From assembly GCA_029224185.1 (NCBI GenBank), contig CM055193.1:15102669-15166668 (forward strand): a DNA stretch of 64,000 nucleotides. The letters run 5' to 3'. The stretch comes from Karalla daura. Its lineage: Eukaryota > Chordata > Actinopteri > Chaetodontiformes > Leiognathidae. The position numbers and the translations under genes are program-made. Below are positions 51,590 to 62,960 of the stretch, piece after piece. The notes beneath the pieces were generated by a model that was not told the DNA's origin, ran no database searches, and was given only the letters and a program-made list of their open reading frames with translations. The number at the start of each line of letters is the position of its first letter. Within the stretch, counting starts at the first letter, position 1.

Positions 51590-51628
51590 CAGGCAGGCAG
51601 GCAGGCGGGCGGGCGGGCGGGCGGGCGG
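51590..51628. repeat. (GGCA)n-(GGCG)n array
   Basis: Units change from GGCA to GGCG along the array, a compound tetranucleotide repeat with CpGs in the second half. Confidence 0.93.
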
Positions 51629-51629
51629 A

Positions 51630-53010
51630 CGCAGGAACACAATGTGAGATGCTGGAAAAGACGCGTCAAATGGCAAGCAGGAGACAAGCAAAAGAGGCGG
51701 CTTTGACACTCGGAGTAAATCACAGTTTCTCTCCGGGAATCGATCGTCAGGGAAAAGTGAAAACGAGAAAAAACGAAAAACAAAAAAAAATCCCCCCGTC
51801 AGTTTCCCAAGTTTGAACGCGTCCAAATGTGTTGTTGAAAAAGACAAAAAAGCGATAAACAGCGAGCTACGACAAATGAGCGTCCTTTCAGTCACGTCCG
51901 AGTACTGGAACACAGGAAATTAGCACGTTTTTGCCAGAAAGAAGATTAATTGGCTCATCGGAATAGTTTCCATTGTCTAATCGATTAATTGTTACATTTA
52001 CTATTCAGCGCGGCCTATTCTCTGGAGTTATATTCATAACATGCTGGATGCATGAGGTGGGGAAAATCCAGGATCTCTGTTTCTCTTTATAAATAGTCTG
52101 TGTAGGCATGTCTTTTTGTTTTTACATGAAATGAAGATGTCTGTCTCTCTTAACAACCAGTATGATTCAGTGCTGACACACACCGAGGATGAAGAAAAAC
52201 ATTTCCCGGCCTCTAAGAGCGGTCTTGTGTTTTCTAGCACATACCCTGGGCTTTATCGCTGGCGCACTAAAACAAAGAAAACACATGACGCCATTTTGCA
52301 CCATCTTAGGCTCAAAACACATTTCACCCTGACACTTATCTGCAATTAGCCATGTTAGATGTTTGTCATGTGCAAACACTTAGCAGAATTTGACATTCAT
52401 TTGATTCTAATGGGCTTTTCAGTGGGGGTTTTGCCTGTAGGACGTTGCAGTGCAAATGCATGACTGTTCACCAAAATACATTTGTCATTTGGGACAGACT
52501 GAATTGGTATCATTTATTGTTAAAACAGACACTTCATACTTTCCTCAGTGGGCCAGATTCGATTCATGTGTTCCCTTAAATCCGGTGGTTTGCAGCAGGA
52601 CCTTCTGCCCCAGCTTTGTCTATAGTCTGAGGGGTGATATCACCTGCAGCTGTTTACAATTAGCTCAAGCGTTTCCCGTAGCGGTGCTTAGCTTTTACTC
52701 ACCCTCTTTAAAAATCTGTATTTTCCAGATGGTCTAACATTGAAGCTCCTTTATGTACTGTATGAGCCCCGTGCAACCTGCGCGGGCCTGAATAAGATTT
52801 TTATTAATTCTAAAACACAGTCATGGAAAAAGTGACTGCTCTCGGAATGGCCTATACCGTGTAGCCGGGGGACAGCCGGCTTTTCAGTCAGAAAATCTGA
52901 GCAAAGCTCGGCCTCTGGCCGTCGCCTGAGCCGTACTCATTTTCCAACACATTCCACGGACTGTGGAATGCGTTGAGGAAATTGCCTTCTATAAATGCAC
53001 AGGTGACACC
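51630..53010. other. Intronic, no exon seen
   Basis: Only chance frames. 51920-52040 has GAAGATTAATTGGC and CTAATCGATTAATTG, a dense homeodomain-site patch. Confidence 0.4.
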
Positions 53011-53019
53011 GTGTCCACC

Positions 53020-53180
53020 AAAACATAACCCGGCCTCGCTCCGGAGAGACAGGCTGGCCGCCTCACACACACCGCTCTGGAGCGTCGGGCGGCGGGGGAG
53101 AGCGCGTTTGGGTCGGAGCGGCACGAGCCCACACGCCCGCCCGGCGGAGTCAGAGCCACGCTGTGAAAGACGCGGAGGTC
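53020..53180. other. Short CpG-rich segment
   Basis: GGAGCGTCGGGCGGC, GAGAGCGCGTTTGG and CCGCCCGGCGG within 160 bases. Too short to be a firm island. Confidence 0.35.
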
Positions 53181-54043
53181 TATCAGACGCCCACAGCCAC
53201 GAGCTATTTTGCATCTCGCAGACCTCAGATGACAGACAGTTGCATGAGTATCCACACGCTTACTGTACAGAGGGATAATTCTGTTATCGTATGTGGCCCA
53301 GATTTGGAGCCCAACAATGCAGACTTAGCTCTGAGCTGCATAAATCCACTGGTGAAAACTATCAAGTGCCATTTTTGAGAGTGAGCTGTCACAGTGACGA
53401 CAGCAGACAAAACACTGGAGCGAGTATCTGATATAAAGTTGTCCAGATCACCACTTCAGAGGGTTCGCACATTTCGACTCTCAATTTTGGGACCAACGAC
53501 AGACGACTGAAAATCCTCTAGACAGATTAATAACTTTTTAGTCATTCACTATTTTGCAACCGGCGGCATGTCCCTCCTAAGTAAAAAGAAAATCTCTTCG
53601 CAAACACAACATTTCATAGGAGACAAAAGGCCTCCTTCTTTTTGCCGGGGAGAGGAGGGAGCAGGAACGCATGTGCACGTACTTTGTGTTCTGGCTGCGA
53701 CGCGATGTGTATAAAGCTCCGCGAATGGTGTCTCATGAATAATGATCGGTGTGGGGATGCTCGCAAAACCATATACATGCTCTGGTGCATACGCCTGTAG
53801 GGCAAGGAGTGCATTCCAGCGTGTGGAGCGACACTGCTCTTTATCCAGCCAGAGGTGGAGATGATCCTCTCTCATAGTGGGGCCTTCCCTTTGTGTACAT
53901 GTGTGTTTAGGGTTGTCTCGGCAACCGAAAGCCTGCTCCTCCATTGGGCCGGGCCGCCCCGCCCTGAGCGCTGTTGTGTACGGTGGAGGGCAGGATCCTG
54001 CTAACGCAGCTAATAGTCTACCTGAGGTTCAGCTAAGTAGGCG

Positions 54044-54086
54044 CATGTGTGTGTGTGTGTGTGTGTGCGTGCGTGCGTGTGTGTGT
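54044..54086. repeat. (TG)n microsatellite with GCGT units
   Basis: TG repeats interrupted by three CG steps. Confidence 0.93.
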
Positions 54087-55300
54087 TGAGCGTATATGGC
54101 ACCATCAAAGCATGCCAATAATTACAGAGTCGGGTTATTACTGTATGTGACTGTTATTTTCATTAACATTCATTTCCCGTCTCCGGTAAGAGTAAATACC
54201 CACCCACCAGTTTAATCACAGGTTTATTTCAAACCTATGCAGTTATCTCCATGATATCATCAAGCCCTCATAAGGTGATGGTGTATGAGATATTTATTTT
54301 ATGAGAGGCAGACTGAAGTAAATACAGACAAGTCGAGAAACTTGAGGAATTCAACAGGGAGACACTTTTAAGACTCAAGTTAAAACACGGTTCGGTGCTA
54401 TTATCCTCGCAGATTCTGACACTAACACACCGTATTGTTGCATTAATAACCCTGGGTCTCTCTTTTTTTTTTTTCTCCTGGACATGCCATGATGCTAATA
54501 ACATGGAGCTGGTCATGTCCAAATGGGAACATGTTTGCAGGTCTTTGCAGATTTACGTTGCATTGAAATGCAGGCAACCTTGGCAGGAAATAAGAGATGG
54601 GAAAAAAGCCAGCCTTTCATCATTTTCCCCAAATCAGTGGAGGAAATGAATATGGATGCCCTCAGGCGTGAGGGGAAGGAAATTCAGGGGCTGATGAGGT
54701 CCCTAAAGGATGCGTCTGGACAGTACCGGAACTTTTCAGCTGGGTCGCTGCCAGAGTGTGAGCGCTGCCACGGAGCATGCGGGGGAAACACATGCAAACA
54801 TAAAGGCACTTGAACATATAAAAAACATGCGCGCAAACAAGTGCAAGGGCACATAAACAGAGCCGCATGTGCACACGGGGAGGGATTAGCTGCAGGGCTA
54901 GCAACCCCTCGCTTTCATCGTAACTTACAGGAATGAGGAGGAAAAAAGGTGACGGGAATGCGGGAGGGCAGAGTCTCAGAATAGAAATTAGACGGGTGTA
55001 AAAAAGAAAAAAAAAGCGCTGTGCAAATGTTCCTAAAGCGCGCGGATAAATTCTGGCTGAAAGACGAATGTGTACATGTGGCACTTGGTTTTAATTCTCA
55101 TGTTTCAACAGGACGATGAACAGCACCCACATGAGCCTTCCCAGAAATACCCGCACAGAAACTTAATCAGCCCCTGCTAAGACACCCTCACTCACATGTC
55201 TCACAACCAAGGAATAAATTGTCATCGCGCTCGATGCGAGACGTCGTAGGGCACAGACGGGCGCCGTGGCATGTGAGGATGTGGCAGACGAGGCAGAGGA

Positions 55301-55301
<1 letters not shown>

Positions 55302-55363
<62 letters not shown>
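55302..55363. repeat. (GA)n microsatellite, about 31 units
   Basis: Perfect GA dinucleotides. Produces the spurious RERERE/SLSLSL frames. Confidence 0.97.
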
Positions 55364-55364
<1 letters not shown>

Positions 55365-55367
<3 letters not shown>

Positions 55368-56170
55368 CTTGTGTGGGGCAGCCCGAGACGGCTGAGAGAG
55401 GGTGGGGGGGGCGAAGAGCGAGAACGAGGCCGCAGAGTCACACACCGTGCCCCCCCTGGAAGTCGGGCGCTGCGGATCCACCACATCAACAACTAATTCA
55501 CTGAGCGAGTGAGGAATTCCTGGTTAGGGATTATGGCAGGCTTCAAAGGAAGCTATTCAAGGCTGTGAAAAAGAGCAGCGGATCTGAATGGAGGGAGACA
55601 CACCACATTCCAAACGGCAGAAGTGCATATGGTGACATGGGAGGAGGAGGAGGAGGAGGAGAGGGATCATTGGTGTAACTGTCTCCATTGTTGCTGATTT
55701 AATGAGAGCTCGGCCTGCGAGGTTAGCTGCCCCATTAGCCTGTTGCTAGAGACCAGCAATGAGATTACCGGTGATTCGGCGAGATGTTGGGCCCTGGACC
55801 AGAGCGCCGCATCATGACAACGATCCATCAGCTGCAAACGTGCATGCGCCTGAATTTCTCCTCTGCGCTCTCACGTCTAGAGCTCATTCAAATCAACGCC
55901 CCTGTGATATTTTCCCTCTTTTTTTTTTAAGTCTGCGGGGGAAAAAAAACAGCAGACTAATGAGTCCGCGGACCAAAAACGGTCGAGCAATTTAGCTAAA
56001 AGTGCATCACTTTCCATTTCTGGATCACTGAGAGCGACTGCGTCGGTTGTCAATAGATATAAACGCTTACGTTAGCTCGGCGGCTAAACGCGGGGCGGCG
56101 AAATGGGATCACAGGCTGAGACGCTCAGCTTTAATTGTTGTCACTCCTGACACGTTGCCTCTGCGGGCTT
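55365..56170. other. Intronic, no exon seen
   Basis: A short (GGA)n array at about 55641-55662. No exon or interspersed repeat was recognised. Confidence 0.4.
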
Positions 56171-56173
56171 GAG

Positions 56174-56174
<1 letters not shown>

Positions 56175-56210
<36 letters not shown>
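56175..56210. repeat. G36 homopolymer run
   Basis: Thirty-six consecutive G, the longest homopolymer in the window. A strong G-quadruplex candidate, and a position where assembly length is doubtful. Confidence 0.9.
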
Positions 56211-56213
<3 letters not shown>

Positions 56214-56559
56214 CCCACCGCGCATACCTGTGCCAGTTTTGAAAAGGGACGACAGAGGAGTCGCGAAATTCTCCAAAAACTCACGTTTGGAGGTGCATCC
56301 TGGGAAGTCTCGCCCCGGCCCGTCGTTCAGCGTGACTGCTGCCAGCCCAACTTTGACGGGGCCGGAGTGACGCAGTCGTGCTGTGAGCAGCGGAGGCACT
56401 TGCGTGAACATTTCCCGGAACGCAGGAAATGAAGTCTCGTGGGGGAGGACCCCCAGACCTCCCTGGTGTGGCGGCTGCGGTGACAGAGTGTTCTTTAATT
56501 TTCCACGATGTAGGTGACCAGCAGTCACCGCTGGATTTATGTCACATAATTACTACGGT

Positions 56560-57150
56560 AATGAAGCGGCCTTTCCAGACACTGCGGCGAGCTCGCCGCG
56601 GCCAACTTCGCTTGGTTTTCAGACGGACAAAACGTCGGTCGGCGCAGACGAGGCCGAGGGTTTCGCTTTCATCGTCCATCTTTGTCCAATCCGTTCGATT
56701 TCGTACTATCCCGTAAATTAGTCGCAACGTGTGTCTGTCTGTTTTGACGTGCCTGCTTGACCCTTTCAATGAGCTGGCGCAATTAATAAGTGGAAAAAAG
56801 AGCTCCCACTGTGATCAGAGTTACAGGCAGCTAAGGCCTGGGCCAGCTTTTGCGATCTGCATGAGTCAGATATGAAGGTTTCAGGGTTTCCAGGCTCCCC
56901 CCCCGTATCAGTGGCGACGGAGCCCATCACACCCGCGTTATTTCCAGATCCATCAGTGACCGGCCGCCGCTCCTGCGCAGGTCACCCCGCGTTGAAGCCG
57001 GGGCCTTTGGGCAAAACGCTGATGATCTGTGCGTGACCTCTGTTACATTTTAGGGATGAGGCGGCCCCCGGCGACAGTTACCAGGGATACGCCGCGGCGC
57101 GGAGAGGACGTGTCAGTCACCGGCGGAGCGGCTGAGACGGAGAGCTGAAG
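56560..57150. other. CpG-rich stretch
   Basis: Scattered CpG-dense patches (GCGAGCTCGCCGCGGCC, GTCGGTCGGCGCAGACG, GACCGGCCGCCGCTCC, CGCCGCGGCGCGG). A candidate island, though interrupted. Confidence 0.35.
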
Positions 57151-57332
57151 GGACAGGTAGACATTCAGACAGAATAAGAGCCCGATTTAACGAGAAAGCG
57201 CTTCTGACAGAGGCACAAATGGCCACAAAGGCAGGCGGCAAATGCAAATATTCAACCGGGTTCCCGCGTGTCAATTTAATGGCGAGTTAAGAGAATTTCC
57301 ACTGGTTGACAGCGGAGTGGCCTTAGGTGCCG

Positions 57333-57361
57333 AGTGTGTGTGTGTGTGTGTGTGTGTGTGG
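57333..57361. repeat. (GT)n microsatellite
   Basis: About 14 GT units. Confidence 0.95.
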
Positions 57362-58100
57362 GAGGTCTGGATGCAAGTTTGAAGATCGGAAAACGCTCTA
57401 ACAAATACTTCAAGGCTTTTTTTTTTGGAGTGGAGGGGGGGGGGGCGTCTATGAATGCCACGAGCACAGCGAGACAGGCACGAAGACAGACAGCGAGAGG
57501 CGACTACACCGTACAAAGTGTCTTTAGGGCTCCCAGTAGACTCTGTTTCAGCAGACTGAATAGCTTTGCTGACTGCCACAACGCTGACCTCCCACTGACA
57601 CGGAGAAAATGACCACTTTCTACAACTTTAAAATGGCCTGGGGGCGAGCACGAGATACCAGCACTGAAAATACAACAGACAATTGCTGACTCAATGTTTG
57701 TCAGGATATGGGAAGGAGGAAAATGTGTCCTTGACAACTTAAACGGTTTTGGATTGAACACGACTTATTTTGACAGTTAGTTCTATATCAGTGACTTTTT
57801 TTTTTTTTTCCCAGGCAGACAGAGAGGAGCGCGCGCGTGCCCGCTCACTTCGAGACAAAAAACATATTCTTCAAAGGAGCACCCGACGTATTGAAAACAA
57901 GCTTTGAAAGGAATCAAATAAATAAAAATAGGTGGAGAGGAAAAGAATAACCTTGTCACATCTGATGTGCACTTGTGAGGATGACCAGGTCTGACCAGGT
58001 TTCCTGTGACGCGTGCAACCTGCATTATTATCATCAGCCTAATGAAATACAGCAGTCCCTCAGGTGCAATGCAGGCCTATTAGATCCTTCAGCTGATCCA
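57362..58100. other. Intronic, no exon seen
   Basis: Short T and G homopolymers only. Confidence 0.4.
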
Positions 58101-58146
58101 CACACACACACACACACGCACACACACGCACACACACGCACACACT
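58099..58146. repeat. (CA)n with periodic CGCA
   Basis: CA repeats with a GCACACACA unit recurring three times, so a higher-order period of about 10 bases is superimposed. Confidence 0.93.
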
Positions 58147-58583
58147 TGGCCTCACACACAAAAGGCCATAAAACATGCCTGAAACATATCGTACCATTAC
58201 AGTTTGCTTTTAGAGGCCTGCTTGTCACTCAGTTAATCTTAAGAATGCTGTTCTGGTTTACAAGTAACAGCTGAAAATCAAGCCGAGGAGCACGGTCTGG
58301 GTCTTGATGGGCAGGATGACTTACGGCTGGCCTGGCGAGCAACCTCTTGAATGTCTGGGCTGAGATATATGATGAACAGGCAGACGTGGGAGGACACGGA
58401 GTCCCTGAAATTCTTGTAAAGGTGGGGGGAGGAGCTGGAGGGTGGGGGCTGGGGGGTGTGGGTGATGAATCTGCATCTGCTCTTAACAGTACAGCAAATG
58501 TGGAGATACTGTAGATATCATCAGTGAGGTCATGGGTATCACTATGTGTTTTGGTAGACAGGCGTAGCCTTGAAAACATGAAG

Positions 58584-58587
<4 letters not shown>

Positions 58588-58634
<47 letters not shown>
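58588..58634. repeat. (GA)n microsatellite, about 22 units
   Basis: Perfect GA repeats preceded by an A7 run. Confidence 0.96.
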
Positions 58635-58771
58635 CTATTGACGCTAAATCCCCATATGCCTACAGTGTTTCTAGGAGGTAGCTGCCAGCTGGACGTCAAA
58701 AAAAAAAAAAAACAGCCGACTTCTGCCGTTGCTCAATCAGTGGCAGGCTTAGCTTGGTGAGATCTGGGCGA

Positions 58772-58817
58772 CGGGGTGACGTCACCCCGCACCCACGTGA
58801 GGCGCCCGTGTGACGTG
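58772..58817. promoter_or_regulatory. CRE / E-box cluster with 18-bp palindrome
   Basis: Bases 58772-58789 form a perfect palindrome centred on the consensus CRE TGACGTCA (58777-58784). A CACGTG E-box follows at 58794-58799 and a half-CRE TGACGTG at 58811-58817. CREB/ATF, bZIP and bHLH (USF/MYC type) factors bind such sites. Activity here is not shown by the sequence. Confidence 0.5.
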
Positions 58818-58849
58818 TCAGCGCAGTTCCTGCTGGCAGTCGCTGGCAT

Positions 58850-60550
58850 CGTGTTTGCTCTCAGCCAGACACAGTTGGACCATAATTAGACATGCTGCCT
58901 CCTGTACAAAGACCTCCCTGTGTAATATTAATCATGTGAGGATAAAGTTGTAAATCCATCCTCTGCGGAAATTCCCCCCGTCTTTCATGTATTCTCAAAA
59001 TGGAGAGAAGGGCTCTCTGTGCTGCGGCGGCCGAATCAGATGTCAGCAGAGCGAGAGGCTACACGGGCCTGGAGATGGGCGAGTGATAAGGGTTTTAATG
59101 TGGCACTCTTTCTCTTTTTTTTCTTCTTTTCTTCTCCGAGGCTCACACCCCAGCACGAAGGAAAACAAAAAGAAAAAGAAAGAAGAAAAAATCGGATGGT
59201 TATGAAAAGTGGAGTATGTGCCGCATGGCCTGATGACCCGAGCCCCGCTGTGAGAACTGGGTTGCTGTGACTGTGCAGGGGAAAATATTGCGAGTGGATT
59301 TTGCGGGGGTATTTAGCGAAATTAGTTCATCTTCATGGGATATCATGGCATATAAAATGCTGCAGAATAATATTTTGGGTTTCCCGGCATTCATTTTCTC
59401 CTCCAAATTATACCATTCGTCATGCACTCGTTACAAAGACAGTCAATTTTGTACCAATTCCAATTGCCTCTAATTTTTAACTGAAATAATACAAGATGCA
59501 CATTTTTCATCTGCCTGACATCCATTGACTTTATTATTGTCTGGAAATGCCAGACTGTGGCTGAATAAACACAAGGAAAAGTCAACATAATTCACATTTT
59601 TAGATGAAGCGCTCCTAGGTGTTGCAACCCCCCCCCTCCCAGTTATCAAAATCAAAGTCAAATAAACTGAACCCCGTTTTGAAAAGTCATTTTTTTTTAT
59701 TTCAGGCAAACGCGGTCGCGTGAAAAGGTGTTTTGCGGGAGGCGTGACCAATAAACCGGAGCGCCTTCAAAGGGGCCCGTCCGAGGGGCCCCGCCATAGG
59801 CTGCTGCAACAACGCTGCCGTGTTGTGCGCCTCTCCTTAATCAAGTTGTAAGTACAACCGAATTATTCCACATTCATCAAGGACACCTAAGCTGTCACTG
59901 CCGTTTAATGAGCATCAATTAAGCTGTTTCAACAGACTAGCTCAGCACATCCTGCAGACGCAGGCAGGCGGGCCCGGCCCTGCGGAGGAGGCTCTGGACG
60001 CTCTCTGGGCTGGTTCAGGTGCAGGACGGGGCCCGAAGCGAAGCGCGCCGTCGCCACTTCTGCTTTCTGCTCCCGAACACCTGCTGCTAAAGCCTCAAAG
60101 ATTCTCTCCCGTGCTGGGAAATTAGCCCGCGCTGGTTTGCAACAAAACAAAACGTGCGTCTCTATGTATTTTTCTTCAGCCGCGTGTTGACCTACCCAGT
60201 CGCCTCTCGATACTGGCACAACGCAGGGTGTTTAGTCGTTAGTTTTTTTTTTACTGGTAAATGTTAATGATTTACCCGGTAAAACCGTATCATCATCTCA
60301 CTCTCAACAGAAATACGTAAACCACTCGACGTTACTGAACCATCCCGGGTCATGCCGAGCGGTAAATATGAGGGTTGCGTAATAAAGCTGCACCTACGTT
60401 GTGGTGCCTGGCTCTCCTCTACAAGGGAAAACGCACAAAGCAGCACCTGAGGGTGTCGGAGGCCCAGTGTTAACGTGTTAAATAGGGTGCATGATGCGCC
60501 GCCCCCCCCCCCCCGCGAAGGGGAAAAACAAACTCTTAATTCTTGTCACT
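58850..60550. other. Intronic, no exon seen; CpG-rich in part
   Basis: 59700-60080 has moderate CpG density (AAACGCGGTCGCG, GAAGCGAAGCGCGCCG). 59100-59190 is pyrimidine then purine low-complexity. A C13 run lies at 60502-60514. Confidence 0.35.
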
Positions 60551-60559
60551 CCGCATTCG

Positions 60560-61160
60560 GTCTGACATTAAAACTTGTTTGCCGCTCAGAAAAAATTATC
60601 AAATGAGCCATTCAGCATTTGAAAGCTCCGCTAATTAGAGCGCCGGAGTTTTTATCCCCCAAATCAGTGTTTCTATTGAGGGAAGAGTTTGTTAGATAAC
60701 AACACTGAAAGCATTAACAATACATGGAACAATTAGCCAGGCTAGCGCTGCTGGTTGGTCTCCAATTCAATTGAACTAATTCGAACGGTTATTTAACTAT
60801 CTTTCATTTGTAAATTAAGCCCGTGCGCGGCCCTTTCTGGCAATATGTAGGAAAACAATTAAAAGTAATCAACAACAAAATGCTGTTACATGCAATTAGA
60901 AGATCTGATGCTCTTGACGATAGCGTTCACAGTGAATAAAGATTAACTACTTCTTGTTTAACATCGCGGCTCTTGGTACATAAAAATAGCTGACTTGATG
61001 GTTCATTGTGACCTGCTCTGTGTCGACTACGGCCGTGCCACTCAGACGCTGGAGTTGAAATCGGCGAGTTAGAGCTGCTAGCTAATTATGCAAATGTGAA
61101 ATACCTTCAGTTGTGATTGCCCCTGCTGGTTAATTGCCAGGCGTCAATATTTTATAGCGT
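60560..61160. other. Candidate conserved non-coding element
   Basis: About 600 repeat-free bases that are very rich in homeodomain-type motifs: AAAAATTATCAAATG, CCGCTAATTAGAGC, AACAATTAGCC, TTCAATTGAAC, AACAATTAAAAGTAATC, GCAATTAGAAG, and GCTAATTATGCAAATG, which combines TAATTA with an octamer (61088-61095). The strongest enhancer-like texture in the intron, by eye. Confidence 0.4.
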
Positions 61161-61230
61161 ACATTCTACACAAAGATCGGAAAACAAAGGGAGCAGTGTG
61201 CGAACTTGCAACAGGGCTGAGCTCGATTCT

Positions 61231-61244
61231 GGCGCCCCCTGTGG
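61231..61244 (-). promoter_or_regulatory. CTCF-like motif
   Basis: GGCGCCCCCTGTGG resembles the reverse complement of the CTCF core (AGCGCCCCCTGGTGG) but lacks one base near the end. Weak support. Confidence 0.25.
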
Positions 61245-62080
61245 ACCGGCGCGGTACTGTTCCGCTCAACGCAGACAGTCACGACAATCCTGAGCCGACT
61301 AGCATGTGCATTTAGTTAGGAATGAAATGAAAAAACATGCTCCTTTTTTACACAATCGTTCGTCCCTTTCTCTTTTAAAGGCGAGCGGGGCCAGCAGATT
61401 GGAATCAAACTGCTGCAGCGAGGGCGCGATTATTCCCCTCTAATCACAGCTGGTTGCAGGACGCACAGCAATGACATAATGATTTATTTGTGGCTCGGCG
61501 GGCTTAATAAATGATATGACATTGACGAAACAAAGAAAAATTTTCTATTAGCGCAACGTGCGCGCCGCTGATACACGTAAGCCTCTGACAACAGAAGTAG
61601 GGGCTCGGCGATGATCATTTCCCTTAAGAGGGTGAGGAACCACGCAGCATTCCAGTCTGGCAGGAGTTGGGGTTCATTCAGGATCTGCCTCTGAACCTTT
61701 TCAAACCACGCGCCTTTGTCCATCTGGTGAGAGGCTGACCGAGGTCACACGAGATGTCACTGGTGCTCTGTCACTGTCCCTTTTGGCTTTTTCTGCTAAT
61801 TTTACTTTCTTTTCCCCCTGTCCGCTCAGCCTCCCCCGGTTTAGCAGCTGTGTGGAAAATAAACCAACCCCAATCCCCTCGCTGATGGACTCATTTGATT
61901 ATTGAACTCATATCGAGCCATTATTACCATGAAATTTGGACTCTTTTAAGACCCACTTAAAAGCTCTTCGTTGCTGCTTTAAAACAAACCCACAATGGCT
62001 CATTACAGATCTGTCCGCTCTTGATTGGCTGTAATGAGAGGTTTTCCTTTCTTTTCTGTTTTTTTTCTCTCTCTTTCCCC
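61245..62080. other. Intronic, no exon seen
   Basis: No coding or repeat features recognised. Confidence 0.4.
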
Positions 62081-62089
62081 AAGCAGACT

Positions 62090-62430
62090 GGTGAGTGAAC
62101 GACGTGAAGTGTGAGAGCCTGCGCTTGACCCCGCGCGCACAGGCGGAGGATCGCGGGCCGGCGGGGTCAACGCGGCCGGTGAAACATCGACTTGATTCAT
62201 CAAATTAGGTCCGATGTAATTGCGCCGCATGACGAGTCATAAAGCACGGCGGCCGTAAAGCTGTCAGGAAGCCGTCGGCCGCGTGCTAAATGAAGTTGCA
62301 AAGGGTGCAAGGTTCACGACTCGGCGGCGGCGGCGCTGGGAGCAGAGTGTCCGGGAGCACTTCCTGTGCCTCGCAGCCCCATCGCTGCGCTGTAACCGTG
62401 GCGACCAGGAAGCTCGGCCTGCTGGTGGGC
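62090..62430. other. CpG-rich island-like segment
   Basis: CCCCGCGCGCACAGGCGG, GATCGCGGGCCGGCGG, CAACGCGGCCGG and CGGCGGCGGCGCTGG across about 340 bases. Possible promoter or island. No TSHZ N-terminal exon was recognised nearby. Confidence 0.45.
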
Positions 62431-62769
62431 CTCCATTACCAGGGCGGCTTTACATTAGCCCATTGATTAAAAGGAGTATTGCCTTGCCTTTGTTTAAGAC
62501 ACATGTCGGGAGTAGATTCATGTCTTCTTTTTCTCTTTTTGAAATTTCACCGGACAAGGACTCGGCGTCCCGCATGTTTGATTCCACGGCTTCGGAGGCG
62601 CATTTTGACGTTGTCTGCAGCTTAGGAACGCGTGCCCGGCGCGTGGCACCATCCCGACTGTTGTTTGCCGTCGCCTTAGACAAACCACGACACAGGCTTA
62701 ATAAACAAATTCACTAAATTCCAAATCTCCAGAACACCTGAGTGCACACTTAGCGGAGTGACCTCTCCG

Positions 62770-62960
62770 AGGCTCGCGGAGCGTGCAGTGTGAAGGCAGT
62801 TTACCTTTGTAATTGTTACAGATCACACCATTAGCACAATATTGTCATAGCTCCTGCTCCTGCAGTCAGTAGCAGCTGAGGGTTAATTTGCATAATAAAT
62901 CTTAATTGAAGCTCATTAAGGATTTGATAAGAGGCAAATCAGGTACACCGCGGATAACTT
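62770..62960. other. Candidate conserved non-coding element
   Basis: GTAATTGTTACAG, then TTAATTTGCATAATAAATC (octamer at 62886-62893), CTTAATTGAAGCTCATTAAG and GATTTGATAAGAGG. Several homeodomain/POU-type sites within 120 bases, and repeat-free. Confidence 0.38.

Noticed and set aside
55187..55272. Minus-strand ATG encoding MPRRPSVPYDV, considered as the missing tshz2 first exon
   Set aside because: Only MPRR matches. The family continues KQQAP, and no convincing phase-1 donor follows.
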